From: Nitrospira sp.
Lineage (GTDB): Bacteria > Nitrospirota > Thermodesulfovibrionia > Thermodesulfovibrionales > Dissulfurispiraceae
NCBI GenBank assembly: GCA_002634385.1
Contig: NSJL01000005.1
Span: forward strand, 1 to 64,000
DNA: 64,000 bases
Reading direction: 5' to 3'
The notes under the pieces are model-generated. The model was not told the DNA's origin. It saw only the letters and a program-made list of their open reading frames with translations, and did no database searches. The first letter of the stretch is position 1; each line of letters starts with the position of its first letter. The translations under genes were made by a program, and so were the position numbers. Positions 18,899 to 27,954 of the stretch are shown piece by piece.

Positions 18899-19276
18899 TC
18901 AATCTTCTTCATAGTAAGTAGCGGAAGCGGTTTCCGACTCCCATACGGTGACGGCGGAAACGGCGATTCCCTTATACTCTACCAGCCGTTTTTTCAGAGA
19001 GTCGAAGATCCACCGTGCAATATTCTCCGAGGAGGGGTTTCGCTCGGTGAAGGGAAAGACATCGTTGAGGCAGGTATGGTCGAGCTGCGAGATAATCTCA
19101 TTGGTCATTGCCTTCAAGTCATGAAAATCGATGGCGATATCGATCTCGTTCAGACGTTCCGCCACAATGTACGTCTGTACCTTCCAGTTGTGACCATGCA
19201 GATTCTCACATTTCCCCTTATATCCCCTCAACTGGTGGGCTGACGCAAAGCCTGTCTCTATCATCAGTTCGTACAT
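18899..19276 (-). CDS. queD: 6-carboxy-tetrahydropterin synthase QueD / PTPS family
   Basis: A 125-residue 6-pyruvoyl-tetrahydropterin synthase-type enzyme, most likely QueD of the queuosine/7-deazaguanine pathway. Zinc ligands are visible as H in FASAHQL and the pair in NLHGHNW, and the catalytic cysteine lies in KGKCENLHGH. The central LDHTCLND and the C-terminal VTVWESETASATY segments are typical. ATG 19276 is selected because GGAGG precedes it by about 7 bases and the protein then starts at MYELMIE; a longer frame begins at 19300. No other que genes are nearby, so the pathway assignment is family-based. Confidence 0.88.
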   Translation of the reverse strand: MYELMIETGFASAHQLRGYKGKCENLHGHNWKVQTYIVAERLNEIDIAIDFHDLKAMTNEIISQLDHTCLNDVFPFTERNPSSENIARWIFDSLKKRLVEYKGIAVSAVTVWESETASATYYEED

Positions 19277-19392
19277 GCATATACCTCCGGTTTGGTTCAA
19301 TTTCTTCTTGCTCCGGCTGTCGCCCGGCGAAGAGGCCCATTATCCATTGAGAACGAAACCTTTTTGAGCCATGAGCTAAGTGCCGGGAGCAA

Positions 19393-19914
19393 TTATGTCT
19401 CTTTCTTGAAGAGTGCCAGGTAGGGCAGATTCCTGTATTTGTTATCGTAATCAAGGCCGTAGCCAACCAGAAACTGGTTGGGAATCTCGAAACCGACATA
19501 CTCCACCGGCACCTCCACCAGGCGGCGCTCCCTCTTGTCCAGGAACATGCATAGCTTCAGGCTGGACGGCCCTTTGGACAGGATCCGCTCCCTGATGAAA
19601 TTGATGGAGATGCCCGTATCGATAATATCATCGATAAGCAGGACATCACGCCCTGCTATCTCCTCCCGGATGTCATAATATATTTTGACCTCACCCGATG
19701 AGCTGGTTTTCACATAGCTCGATGCGACGACGAAGTCCACGGAGACGGGAATCCTGAGCGCCCTGATAAGGTCGGCGAAGAACATGAAAGAGCCTTTCAA
19801 TATGCCGACGGCAAGGACCTCCTTGCCCAGGTAGTCGTGCGATATCTGACCGGCGAGTTCTGCTATCCTGTCGCGTATCTGTTCTGCTGATAGAAATGGT
19901 TTTCCGATGATCAT
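19393..19914 (-). CDS. hpt: Hypoxanthine phosphoribosyltransferase
   Basis: A 173-residue purine-salvage enzyme that makes IMP/GMP from hypoxanthine/guanine and PRPP. The PRPP-binding motif DVLLIDDIIDTGISI is intact, as are GILKGSFMFFADLIR and the C-terminal VGYGLDYDNKYRNLPYLA. Length matches bacterial Hpt. ATG 19914 (MIIGKPFLS) is the family start and has a G-rich upstream segment; the frame is open 17 codons further. Confidence 0.93.
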   Translation of the reverse strand: MIIGKPFLSAEQIRDRIAELAGQISHDYLGKEVLAVGILKGSFMFFADLIRALRIPVSVDFVVASSYVKTSSSGEVKIYYDIREEIAGRDVLLIDDIIDTGISINFIRERILSKGPSSLKLCMFLDKRERRLVEVPVEYVGFEIPNQFLVGYGLDYDNKYRNLPYLALFKKET

Positions 19915-20094
19915 TACCCGTCCCCCTGTATGATGATGTATATATAATACTTGTATTCGCCCCATATCTCAACCACCATGCCCCGGCTTCTGCCTGCCGG
20001 GAAAGCGTGGTGCAGGAGGGCACGTTGTTTTTTCGCGGAGGTATTCTGTGTTATAGTTATAGGCAAATTTCCCGATAATAAATGAGGTAGGGAT

Positions 20095-21621
20095 ATGCAG
20101 ACGAGAAGAACGGATACACTTTCCTCTCTCTTCCTCGCCCTCTGGTGCGCCATCTCTCTCCTGCTCGCTGCGGGGGTGGTATCAGCCGAGAAGAGGACCC
20201 CGCACGATGTGGTGAAGACTTCACCGCCCCCCCAAAAGAGCGGACCGGACCGGGGCTTCGATATTGTCCTCCTCATGGACAGTTCGGGGAGCATGAAGAA
20301 GTCCGATCCCCACAATTACCGGAAGGACGCCGCACGGCTTTTCATCTCCCTGTTGGATAATGAGGACAGAATCGGCATTGTGAGCTTCGGGGATACGGCG
20401 AAGACCCTGATTCCTCTCGCTCAGAACACGAAGGAGAACCGGGGAAAGCTTTTCAGTGCCGTCAATGCGGTCTCCTCGAAGGAGTTCTCTACCCATATCC
20501 ACGATGCAGTGAAAAAGGGGTATGAGGAACTCGCCTCTTCCGGGAGAAAGAACAGGATTCTTATTCTCCTTTCGGACGGGAAGCTTACCCTTGGCGCAAA
20601 GGAGAAAGAGGACGCCGCCTTCGCTGAACTGGCAAAGCTCCTCCCCGAACTGGCAAAGGCGCAGGTGAAGCTGTATTCCGTGGCCTTCACCGACCAGGCC
20701 GATGCACGGCTTCTGGAGAAGCTGGCAAAGGAAACCGGAGGCTTTTTCCGGTTTGCAAAGACCGATAGAGACGTGCATGTCATGTTCGCTTCCCTGTTCG
20801 AGAAGGTAAAATCCCCGGATGCCCTTCCCCTGGAGGGGGAGGAGTTTTCTGTGGATAAGGAGGTCAGGGAGGCTGTCCTCCTCATCACCAGGAAGCCGGG
20901 TACGTCCACCATCCTGTTCGATCCCTCCCGGAGAAAAAACACTCCTGTCCACTATGCGGAAAACATTCAGTGGTACGAGGCAAAGACCTTCGACATGATT
21001 ACGGTGCGGACTCCCGCACCGGGCAGGTGGAGAGTAAAACTGAGCTCGACCGAGGGCAACAGGGTCTTTGTGGTGACGGACCTCAGCCTGAAGAGCTCCT
21101 TTACCAGGAGCTTTGTGAATAAGGGAGAGACAGTGCATCTCGATGCCTGGCTCGAAAAGGGAAACAGCATTATCGCCGAAAAGGATTTCCTGGAGAAGGT
21201 GTCTTTCTTTACGGACGTGACAGGACCCGACAGGAAGAGCGCGAAGATGGGCCTTGCCGAGGCCTCTTCTCCTCCGAACGGGAAATATTCCGGGGCGCTG
21301 GCAGTAGGCGCTACGGGAGAGTACGAGGTGAGGATCGTGGCGGAAGGGAAGACCTTCAAGAGGGAGAAGCTCGTGGCATTCAAGGCCGCCGAGCCCCCTG
21401 CCGGGCCCCCTGCGGAACAGAAGAAGAACCCTGAAGCCGCCCCCAAAAAGAAGCAGGAGCCGGCAGGGGAAGCCTCCTGGAAGCAGGTCCTGGTGAAGTT
21501 CGGGATCATTAATGCATCCCTTGCTGCAGTCATTTCGCTGGCGTATCTTGTCAGGTGGGGTATGATAAAGACAAAGGCGGGAAAGGGGAGGGGAAAGAAA
21601 AGAGATGATACTCAAGATTGA
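20095..21621 (+). CDS. Membrane-anchored von Willebrand factor A domain protein
   Basis: A 508-residue protein with an N-terminal signal peptide (about 10-32), a VWA domain (about 55-235), a beta-rich middle (240-430), a Pro/Glu/Lys-rich linker and a C-terminal transmembrane helix (about 475-492) ending in a basic tail. The metal-ion-dependent adhesion site is intact: DIVLLMDSSGSM gives DxSxS, the threonine lies in FSTHIHDA and the aspartate in ILLSDGKL. The large domain should be periplasmic. The gene overlaps by 17 bases a second membrane/coiled-coil gene, suggesting a two-protein envelope complex. Function unknown; VWA proteins usually mediate protein contacts. Confidence 0.8.
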   Translation: MQTRRTDTLSSLFLALWCAISLLLAAGVVSAEKRTPHDVVKTSPPPQKSGPDRGFDIVLLMDSSGSMKKSDPHNYRKDAARLFISLLDNEDRIGIVSFGDTAKTLIPLAQNTKENRGKLFSAVNAVSSKEFSTHIHDAVKKGYEELASSGRKNRILILLSDGKLTLGAKEKEDAAFAELAKLLPELAKAQVKLYSVAFTDQADARLLEKLAKETGGFFRFAKTDRDVHVMFASLFEKVKSPDALPLEGEEFSVDKEVREAVLLITRKPGTSTILFDPSRRKNTPVHYAENIQWYEAKTFDMITVRTPAPGRWRVKLSSTEGNRVFVVTDLSLKSSFTRSFVNKGETVHLDAWLEKGNSIIAEKDFLEKVSFFTDVTGPDRKSAKMGLAEASSPPNGKYSGALAVGATGEYEVRIVAEGKTFKREKLVAFKAAEPPAGPPAEQKKNPEAAPKKKQEPAGEASWKQVLVKFGIINASLAAVISLAYLVRWGMIKTKAGKGRGKKRDDTQD

Positions 21622-22465
21622 TGCCTTATCTCTTCTGCTGCTGATCGAGCTCTCCCTTGTCCTCCTGGGGGCGACAGTGTTTCTCCTCTTCCGCGCCAGG
21701 AAATACAAGGAGTTGTACCGCAAAGGGGTCGAAGGAGCGGGGGGAGGACAGAGGACGGCGCCGCTCCCGCAGGAGGTACCGGACGGTCCCGGGGAAAAGG
21801 AGGAGGTCCTGACGGGTCAGACGGTGCAGGAAGCCGCTGCCCTCCCGGAGCAGGAGGGTTTCCGGACTGCAGAGGAGGACGACTCCCGCTCCGGCCTTCA
21901 GGGAGAAATCAGCAAGCTGCAGCGCATCGTCGATTACCAGAAGGGCAGAATTCTGGATCTGATGTGCTATAAAGACATATTCGAAAGCGCCCAGAAAAGA
22001 CTTGCCTCGATCCAGCAGAAATACCAGGAACTGCAGGAAAAGATCGAGGGACTGGCGGCTTCCTCGGGAGAGAACCAGGAGGGGCTTGCGGTCATGACGG
22101 GCATTCTCCAGGATAACAACCGGGAGCTTGCTTCCTATATAGGGGTTCTCTCGGGGGAGAACACCGTCCTTTCCGAAAAGTTTGTCCGTTGGGAGAAAGA
22201 GCTCAGGATATTCTGGGAGGAGGCAGGAACGGTCTCCGGGGCAGGCGCAGGAGCCGGCTCAGGAAAAGGCGGGGCTATCGACGAGGAAAGGTACGAGGAG
22301 ATCCTCCGTGAGAAAGAGGAGCTGATGGACAAAGTGAAGGGTTTCGAGGGAAAGCTGGAGGAAAAGAGCAGGCTGCTTGAAGAGATGCAGAAGCAGTATG
22401 AGGATATGGAGAAGGAATACATGATCCTTTATAACCAGCAGCAGGCGGCCCAGCAACAGCTCTGA
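21605..22465 (+). CDS. Membrane-anchored coiled-coil protein
   Basis: A 286-residue protein with one N-terminal transmembrane helix (about 9-30, ALSLLLLIELSLVLLGATVF) and long coiled coils (residues about 95-145 and 225-280, rich in E/K/L heptads such as EILREKEELMDKVKGFEGKLE). It is Gln-rich at the end (QQQAAQQQ). No enzymatic motif is visible. It is translated with the VWA gene (17-base overlap), so the two probably form a unit, the coiled coil on the cytoplasmic side and the VWA on the periplasmic side. I do not recognise a named family. Confidence 0.7.
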   Translation: MILKIDALSLLLLIELSLVLLGATVFLLFRARKYKELYRKGVEGAGGGQRTAPLPQEVPDGPGEKEEVLTGQTVQEAAALPEQEGFRTAEEDDSRSGLQGEISKLQRIVDYQKGRILDLMCYKDIFESAQKRLASIQQKYQELQEKIEGLAASSGENQEGLAVMTGILQDNNRELASYIGVLSGENTVLSEKFVRWEKELRIFWEEAGTVSGAGAGAGSGKGGAIDEERYEEILREKEELMDKVKGFEGKLEEKSRLLEEMQKQYEDMEKEYMILYNQQQAAQQQL

Positions 22466-22496
22466 ACCCGTACTGTTTTTTGCGGGAGAGTCCCTG

Positions 22497-22691
22497 CTAC
22501 TCCCCTATCCCCGAGCCTGCATAGTAGAATGCAGCGACCGCAAAGAGCAGGGATACTACGGTCAATGCCATGAAGTAGAGCGCCCGGGGTATGTTCTTCA
22601 TCCGGAAATGCAGGAGCATCTTCGGGGCAAGGGTAAGCGCTCCGAACAGGAGCATCAAACCCATAAGGATCTGGGTAACACTGCGTATCAT
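22497..22691 (-). CDS. Small two-helix membrane protein
   Basis: A 64-residue protein with two hydrophobic segments (about 5-24 and 35-58) separated by a short basic loop (HFRMKNIPRA). ATG 22691 is chosen because AAGGAGGA lies just upstream; the longer frame adds an improbable Cys/Pro-rich leader. It lies about 100 bases downstream of the sensor kinase on the same strand and may be co-transcribed with it. Function unknown. Confidence 0.6.
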   Translation of the reverse strand: MIRSVTQILMGLMLLFGALTLAPKMLLHFRMKNIPRALYFMALTVVSLLFAVAAFYYAGSGIGE

Positions 22692-22792
22692 ATTCCTCCT
22701 TGCCGGACAGGGAGGATGCCCCCCCGTATTCCTCATTGTACTGTTTCTACCGGTTCCGTATCAAATTATCCGGGAGCGGTGGGGTGCGGAGC

Positions 22793-24697
22793 TCATCCCT
22801 GTGGTATCGGCAAACGGAGGGTGAAGAGAGTCCCTTTCCCCGGCTCACTCTCCACTGAAATGTTTCCGTTATGGCTTCTGATAATACTGTATGCGGTGGA
22901 AAGCCCCAGCCCCCGGTGATTGAGACATCCCTTGGTCGTGAAGAAAGGCTCGTAAATATGCGACCTTACCTCTTCGGACATTCCCTGTCCCGTGTCGCGT
23001 ATCCTGATGACGGCATATCCCCCCCGCCCCTGTGGCGCGGGGTCCGCAAGCGTCATTTCCTCGTAGAGAGTCTCCACCCGAAGGATCCCGCCGCCCGGCA
23101 TGGCGTCCCGGGCGTTGAGGCAGATACTCAGAATCACCTGCTGGATCATGGCTCCGTCTGCCTCGATTTCCGCAACATCCTCGCGGAGGTCGGTTTCGAT
23201 GGAGATGCTCTTGGGAAAGGAGAGGATAATGACGCGCAATGCGTCGTTGACGATGGTGTTCGGGTGGACCCTCTTTGTCTCGTACTGCGTCTTTTTCGCA
23301 AAGGCTGCAAGTTGTCTGATCAGATCGGAGGCCCTCCGGGAGGAGTTTTCGATGATTTCGATATGGCTCTCCGCATCCGCCAGTTCCGGAAGGGTGAGGG
23401 ACGACAGGCGCAGCCGGAGCAGTCCTGCATACCCGAGGACGCCGGTGAGGAGGTTATTGAGGTTATGGGAGAGTCCCGCCGCCAGGGTGGCCACCGATTG
23501 GATCCTTTGGGATTCGATCAGATATTTCTCAAGGAGTTTCTTTTCGGTGAGGTCGATCCCGGTGCCGATCACGTACACGGTTTCGGCCTGGTCGCCGGTA
23601 ATGACCGTATTGTTCCAAATGATGAACTTCTCTTTCCCATCCTTTGCAAGGCAGGGGTTTTCATACGACGAGGCCGGGATCCTGTTGCTGCGGAGGTCGT
23701 TGAAAACCGTCCGGGCGTGGGGAAGGAAGCGTTCGGGAATGAGAAAGTCCCAGATGGGTTTCCCCATCACCTCCTCCCGGGAGAAGCCCGTGACCTCCTC
23801 GCATTTCCTGTTGAACATGACCACCCGTGCCCCGGTGTCCAGCACGAGGATCAGGGCTCCCACGGTGGAGATGAGCGTGTCCATGAAGTCCTTCTGCTGC
23901 TGCAGTTCCCTTAGGACGTTGTGCAATCTTTCGGTCCGGAGGCCGATGACATATTCAAGGTTTTTCGTGTAGTGGGTCAGCTCCGCATTGGTGATGGCAA
24001 GTCTTTCCACCATGGCATTGAAGTTCCGTGCAAGGACGCCCAGCTCGTCGCCGGAGGTGACCGGAACGGAGAGGGAGAGGTCTCCCTCCGCAACCTTTTT
24101 CGATGTATCGATGATAGAAACGAGGGGGGAAAGGAACTTCCTTGTAAGAATCAGCCCTGCCAGGATGGCGAGCATGACGAGAAATCCGGTCAGGGGGACA
24201 AAGAAATCCCTTTTTTCCTCCAGGGAACGGGGCAGAAAGTCGGCGGTAAAGGAAATATAGAGAAAGCCGACTACCTCATTTCTTTCAAAAAGGGGGTCGA
24301 GGCGCATGAGCCGGTATCCGTCCCAGCGTTGGGCAGGGGCCGTTTTTTCCATCCCTTCCCGTATCCACGGCTCAGCAGGGGCCGTTCCCCGGGGATGCAG
24401 ACCCGCCGTGTCCGCCCGCAGAAGACCGTTCCGGTCATAGAGGCGCATATCGGAGACGCTCTGCAGTGCTGCGCTCTTTCTCCGTATCTCTTCTGCGATG
24501 ACCTGATAGTCTCCCTTCGCACTATGGGGAGCGAAATCCGCGCTTTCAATACGGGAAAGGGATTCCACCCACTGTTCGATATGCTTCCGTTCGTCCCGCT
24601 GGTAATATTCTCTGAGCAACACGTTGAACAGAATGCCGGTCGAAAGGAGGGCTGCTGCGATCAGAAAATTAATTTTGAAAAAGAAAGAGCGTGTCAT
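22793..24697 (-). CDS. Transmembrane PAS sensor histidine kinase
   Basis: A 634-residue sensor kinase. It has TM1 (about 7-29), a periplasmic sensor domain (30-165), TM2 (about 168-188), HAMP (ISTSKKVAEGDLSLSVPVTSGDELG, given in part), a PAS domain (about 275-390), a dimerisation helix with phospho-acceptor in AAGLSHNLNNLL, and HATPase_c with N-box LNARDAM, G1 box DTGQGM and G2 box GLGLSTA. The H-box carries His-Asn-Leu-Asn-Asn, the variant seen in many PAS-linked kinases. No response regulator is adjacent, so its partner is elsewhere. It lies divergent from trxA. Confidence 0.88.
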   Translation of the reverse strand: MTRSFFFKINFLIAAALLSTGILFNVLLREYYQRDERKHIEQWVESLSRIESADFAPHSAKGDYQVIAEEIRRKSAALQSVSDMRLYDRNGLLRADTAGLHPRGTAPAEPWIREGMEKTAPAQRWDGYRLMRLDPLFERNEVVGFLYISFTADFLPRSLEEKRDFFVPLTGFLVMLAILAGLILTRKFLSPLVSIIDTSKKVAEGDLSLSVPVTSGDELGVLARNFNAMVERLAITNAELTHYTKNLEYVIGLRTERLHNVLRELQQQKDFMDTLISTVGALILVLDTGARVVMFNRKCEEVTGFSREEVMGKPIWDFLIPERFLPHARTVFNDLRSNRIPASSYENPCLAKDGKEKFIIWNNTVITGDQAETVYVIGTGIDLTEKKLLEKYLIESQRIQSVATLAAGLSHNLNNLLTGVLGYAGLLRLRLSSLTLPELADAESHIEIIENSSRRASDLIRQLAAFAKKTQYETKRVHPNTIVNDALRVIILSFPKSISIETDLREDVAEIEADGAMIQQVILSICLNARDAMPGGGILRVETLYEEMTLADPAPQGRGGYAVIRIRDTGQGMSEEVRSHIYEPFFTTKGCLNHRGLGLSTAYSIIRSHNGNISVESEPGKGTLFTLRLPIPQG

Positions 24698-24880
24698 TTT
24701 CCCCGCTTTTCAGAGGATATACGGATATTTCCCGACTATAATATCGTATTTCGAAGAATTTTGAAACAAAGGCGCAGTGGGCAGCCCGGGGCTGCTTCTC
24801 CGCGTCGGGCGGCAGGAGCGGGGCAGTGGCGGAGAAGGGCGAAAAGTGTAGCATATCCCGACACTTATCCCGGGACAAAA

Positions 24881-24910
24881 TTGACAAAACACTGGTGCAA
24901 AAACTATAAT
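24881..24910 (+). promoter_or_regulatory. Sigma-70-type promoter of trxA
   Basis: -35 TTGACA (24881-24886), an 18-base spacer and a perfect -10 TATAAT (24905-24910), about 47 bases before the trxA start. The rest of the 24698-24956 intergenic region also serves the divergent kinase gene. Confidence 0.75.
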
Positions 24911-24956
24911 TTTGTTAAAAGGGCGTTCATCTCTTCGATAAGGAGCAGGAGGTATT

Positions 24957-25289
24957 ATGGCAGAAGGTGTTGTTGAATTGACGAGTGCATCATGGGATCA
25001 GGAGGTATTACAATCCAATGGATTGATTATGGTGGATTTCTGGGCGGTATGGTGCGGGCCGTGCAGGATGGTCGCCCCGACGGTTGAGGAGCTGGCGAAG
25101 GAGTATATCGGCAAAGTGAAAGTGGGAAAATTGAACACGGATGAAAATCCCGATGTGGCGAGCAAATACAAGATCATGGGAATTCCTACCCTTATGTTTT
25201 TTAGAGATGGACAGAAGGTAGACCAGATTGTGGGGGCCGTTCCCAAACCCCAGCTCAAGGCCAAGATAGACGCGCTGCTTGGAAGTTGA
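24957..25289 (+). CDS. trxA: Thioredoxin
   Basis: A 110-residue cytoplasmic thiol-disulfide oxidoreductase with the canonical active site WCGPC in FWAVWCGPCRM, the cis-proline segment MGIPTLMFF and standard length. AGGAGGTATT precedes the ATG. Its stop overlaps by one base (TGATG) the start of a TlpA-like lipoprotein gene, so a cytoplasmic and an envelope thioredoxin are made together under the promoter at 24881. Confidence 0.95.
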   Translation: MAEGVVELTSASWDQEVLQSNGLIMVDFWAVWCGPCRMVAPTVEELAKEYIGKVKVGKLNTDENPDVASKYKIMGIPTLMFFRDGQKVDQIVGAVPKPQLKAKIDALLGS

Positions 25290-25801
25290 TGAGACGTTTG
25301 CAGTTTCTCGCTGCGGTATGCAGCATTGCAGTTCTATTCATTTCCTGTTCGAAAAGTGAAAAGGGAGCGGTTACCGGGAGCACTTCCGAAGCTCCCTCTT
25401 TCATTGTTACTGATATCTCTCACAAGAGGATACGTCTTGCCGATTACCGGGGCAAGGTGGTTTTACTGGAGTTCTTTGCATCATGGTGTCCTCCCTGTCG
25501 GATATCGGCGCCGGATCTCCGGGCGGTGTATGAAAAATACCGGGACAAAGGATTGGTCGTCCTCTCGATCTCTATTGATGAGGGGCCTGGAGCGCTATCC
25601 GCGGTGGATTCCTTCATGAAGGAATTCGGACTCCCCTTTCCTGCTGTGCTCGATGACGGCGAGATAAGCGGACAGTATGGAATCGTCAGCATCCCCACAA
25701 GTATTATTATCGATAAGCAGGGAGCTATCCGGAACAGACATATCGGAATGATTCCTGATATGAAAGAAACCTTATCAAGGGAAATAGAGGCGTTGCTGTA
25801 G
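25289..25801 (+). CDS. TlpA/ResA-like thioredoxin lipoprotein
   Basis: A 170-residue envelope thiol-disulfide oxidoreductase. The N-terminal signal ends in a lipobox-like VLFISC (Cys about 20). The thioredoxin fold follows, with active site WCPPC in FFASWCPPCRIS, VLSISIDEGPG and the cis-Pro segment VSIPTSIIID. The AhpC/TSA-TlpA type fits a ResA-like reductant for cytochrome c maturation, consistent with the ResB/CcsA system later in the window; that link is inference. Start: ATG 25289, where the frame also has TTG three bases earlier. Confidence 0.88.
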   Translation: MRRLQFLAAVCSIAVLFISCSKSEKGAVTGSTSEAPSFIVTDISHKRIRLADYRGKVVLLEFFASWCPPCRISAPDLRAVYEKYRDKGLVVLSISIDEGPGALSAVDSFMKEFGLPFPAVLDDGEISGQYGIVSIPTSIIIDKQGAIRNRHIGMIPDMKETLSREIEALL

Positions 25802-25898
25802 GCGCGCCGGCACCTGCACCCGGAAAGCGGACTCCGTCCCCTGATTCGATGGTGCAGGAGAGGGGGCCGGCCGATAGAAAAAGAGTACGAGGAGAAAG

Positions 25899-27221
25899 AT
25901 GTTTGAATCACTGAGCGATAAGCTGGATTCCATATTCAAGAAGCTGAAGGGCAGGGGGCTGCTCAAGGAGGAGGATGTTGATGCCGCCCTCAAGGAGATA
26001 CGCCTTGCCCTGCTCGAGGCCGATGTCAACTTCAAGGTGGTAAAAGACTTTATCCAGCATATACGGGAAAGGGCAGTGGGCAAAGAGGTGCTGGAAAGCC
26101 TTTCCCCCGGGCAGCAGGTGGTAAAGATCGTTCATGATGCGCTCTGCGAGCTGCTGGGTGCTACGAATACGAGGGTTCAGCTTGCGCCCAATCCTCCCAC
26201 TGTCATCATGATGATCGGTCTCCAGGGGTCCGGTAAGACGACCACCACGGCGAAACTTGCGCGCTTTTTCAAAAAAGAGGGCAGGAGGCCCCTGCTCGTT
26301 GCAGCGGACCTGCAGAGGCCTGCCGCGATCGACCAGCTGGTGACCCTGGGCAGGCAGCTGGACCTTCCCGTTTTCCATTCCCGGGAGACGAAGGACCCCG
26401 TGGCGGTAAGCGAAGAAGCGCTGAAGAGTGCAAAGCTGGACGGCAGGGATATCGTGCTGATCGACACCGCGGGCAGGCTGCATATCAATGAAGAGCTCAT
26501 GGTCGAGCTGAAGCGGATAAAGGAAAAAGTGAGCCCCCGGGAGATCCTCCTGGTGGCGGATGCCATGACGGGCCAGGATGCGGTAACCATGGCGAAAAGC
26601 TTCAACGACCAGATAGGGATTGACGGGATCATTCTTACCAAAATGGACGGCGATGCCCGCGGTGGTGCCGCGCTTTCCATCCGCCATATCACCGGCAAGC
26701 CCATCAAGTTCATCGGCACCGGAGAGAAGATCGATATGATCGAGCCCTTCTACCCCGACAGGATCGCCAGCAGGATACTGGGAATGGGGGATGTGCTCAG
26801 CCTGATTGAGCAGGCGCAGAAATCCTTCGATCAGAAGGAGGCGGAAAAGCTCCAGAAGAGCATTATGGAGGAGAGTTTTTCCTTCGAGGACCTCCGCGAC
26901 CAGCTAAAAAAGATACGGAACATGGGGCCCATCGAGAACCTTCTCGGCATGATCCCCGGGATGGGGAAGGCGTTGAAGGAGGTAAAGGTCGATGAAAAGG
27001 AGTTTGTCAGGATCGAAGCGATCATCAATTCCATGACGCCGGAGGAAAGGAGGAACCATCAGATCATAAACGGCAGCAGGAGGAAGAGGATCGCCATGGG
27101 AAGCGGAACGACGGCTGCTGATGTGAACCGGCTCATCAAGCAGTACCTCGAAATGAAAAAGATGATGAAGATGTTCAAAGGGAAAAAGGGGTTCCGGCTT
27201 CCGAAGATGATGCCCTTCTGA
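25899..27221 (+). CDS. ffh: Signal recognition particle protein Ffh
   Basis: A 440-residue SRP54 GTPase targeting nascent membrane proteins. The N domain is residues 1-85. The G domain has G1 GLQGSGKTTTTAKLA, ADLQRPAAIDQL, DTAGRLH and TKMDGDARGGAALS. A methionine-rich M domain ends in KGKKGFRLPKMMPF. GAGGAGAAAG precedes ATG. It heads the ffh-rpsP-khpA-trmD-rplS-rnhB cluster, a common bacterial arrangement. Confidence 0.97.
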   Translation: MFESLSDKLDSIFKKLKGRGLLKEEDVDAALKEIRLALLEADVNFKVVKDFIQHIRERAVGKEVLESLSPGQQVVKIVHDALCELLGATNTRVQLAPNPPTVIMMIGLQGSGKTTTTAKLARFFKKEGRRPLLVAADLQRPAAIDQLVTLGRQLDLPVFHSRETKDPVAVSEEALKSAKLDGRDIVLIDTAGRLHINEELMVELKRIKEKVSPREILLVADAMTGQDAVTMAKSFNDQIGIDGIILTKMDGDARGGAALSIRHITGKPIKFIGTGEKIDMIEPFYPDRIASRILGMGDVLSLIEQAQKSFDQKEAEKLQKSIMEESFSFEDLRDQLKKIRNMGPIENLLGMIPGMGKALKEVKVDEKEFVRIEAIINSMTPEERRNHQIINGSRRKRIAMGSGTTAADVNRLIKQYLEMKKMMKMFKGKKGFRLPKMMPF

Positions 27222-27363
27222 GGGTAACCCTTGCCTCATTGCAAGGAAATGTAGTAAAATTCAGTTTTTCTTCAGAGGGCTTTGCCCTTTTGGAAAAGAT
27301 AAAGGCAGAAAATTTCAGGGAGTGTAAAGAATAGAGTCCCGTTAAAATGCAGGAGGTGAACAG

Positions 27364-27600
27364 TTGGTAAAGATCAGGTTGACAAGGATGGGGTCTCATA
27401 AGAAACCATTTTATAGAATCATCGTTGCGGACGCACGGGCCCGGAGGGATGGTCCTTTTGTGGAGATTATCGGGACCTACGATCCGAAAAAGGAGCCGTC
27501 GGACATAAAGGTTGACATGGAAAGGGCCAAATACTGGATCAATTGCGGTGCGCAGCCGACGGATACGGTGAAGAAGCTCTTACAGAAAGCCGGCATGTGA
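27364..27600 (+). CDS. rpsP: 30S ribosomal protein S16, TTG start
   Basis: A 78-residue S16: [24 protein letters not shown], then the YDPKKEP and [17 protein letters not shown] segments. The start codon is TTG at 27364, supported by AGGAGGTG 5-6 bases upstream and the invariant VKIRL N-terminus. The 142-base gap from ffh contains a short GGGC-TTT-GCCC hairpin followed by TTTT (about 27279-27292), a weak attenuator or terminator candidate. Confidence 0.96.
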   Translation: MVKIRLTRMGSHKKPFYRIIVADARARRDGPFVEIIGTYDPKKEPSDIKVDMERAKYWINCGAQPTDTVKKLLQKAGM

Positions 27601-27656
27601 TACGGGTCTCTCAGAAACTGGGTTGGGTACTGCTCAAACCAACATGGAGGTGGATG

Positions 27657-27887
27657 ATGAAGGCATTGATCGAGACAATGGCAAAATCGCTGGTGGATAA
27701 GCCCGAAGAAGTGAAGGTGACTGAAATCGACGGAGAGAAGACCATTGTGTACGAGCTGCGTGTATCTCCAAGCGATCTGGGTAAAGTGATTGGGAAGCAG
27801 GGAAAGACCGCCCGTTCCATGAGAACCATTTTGGGTGCTGCCGGTACGAAAGTCGGTAAGCGTTGTGTCTTAGAGATTTTGGAATAA
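27657..27887 (+). CDS. khpA: KH-domain RNA-binding protein KhpA
   Basis: A 76-residue single-KH-domain protein that usually sits between rpsP and trmD/rimM. It begins [19 protein letters not shown] and has the KH core with the [18 protein letters not shown] loop (GxxG as GKQG). ATG 27657 is 6 bases from GGAGG; an in-frame ATG three bases earlier is the alternative. KhpA works with KhpB in RNA binding in Gram-positives. No rimM is found here between khpA and trmD. Confidence 0.92.
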   Translation: MKALIETMAKSLVDKPEEVKVTEIDGEKTIVYELRVSPSDLGKVIGKQGKTARSMRTILGAAGTKVGKRCVLEILE

Positions 27888-27912
27888 CGAAACGTTTCTT
27901 CTTAACGGATAA

Positions 27913-27939
27913 GGGGCGTTTGTGACAAACGCCCCTTCT
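27913..27939 (+). terminator. Strong hairpin between khpA and trmD
   Basis: GGGGCGTTTG (27913-27922) pairs perfectly with CAAACGCCCC (27926-27935) around a 3-base loop, followed by TTCTTATT. It lies inside an otherwise continuous operon, only 19 bases before the trmD ATG, so it may attenuate read-through or influence trmD translation. Confidence 0.75.
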
Positions 27940-27954
27940 TATTGCATTGAACGA

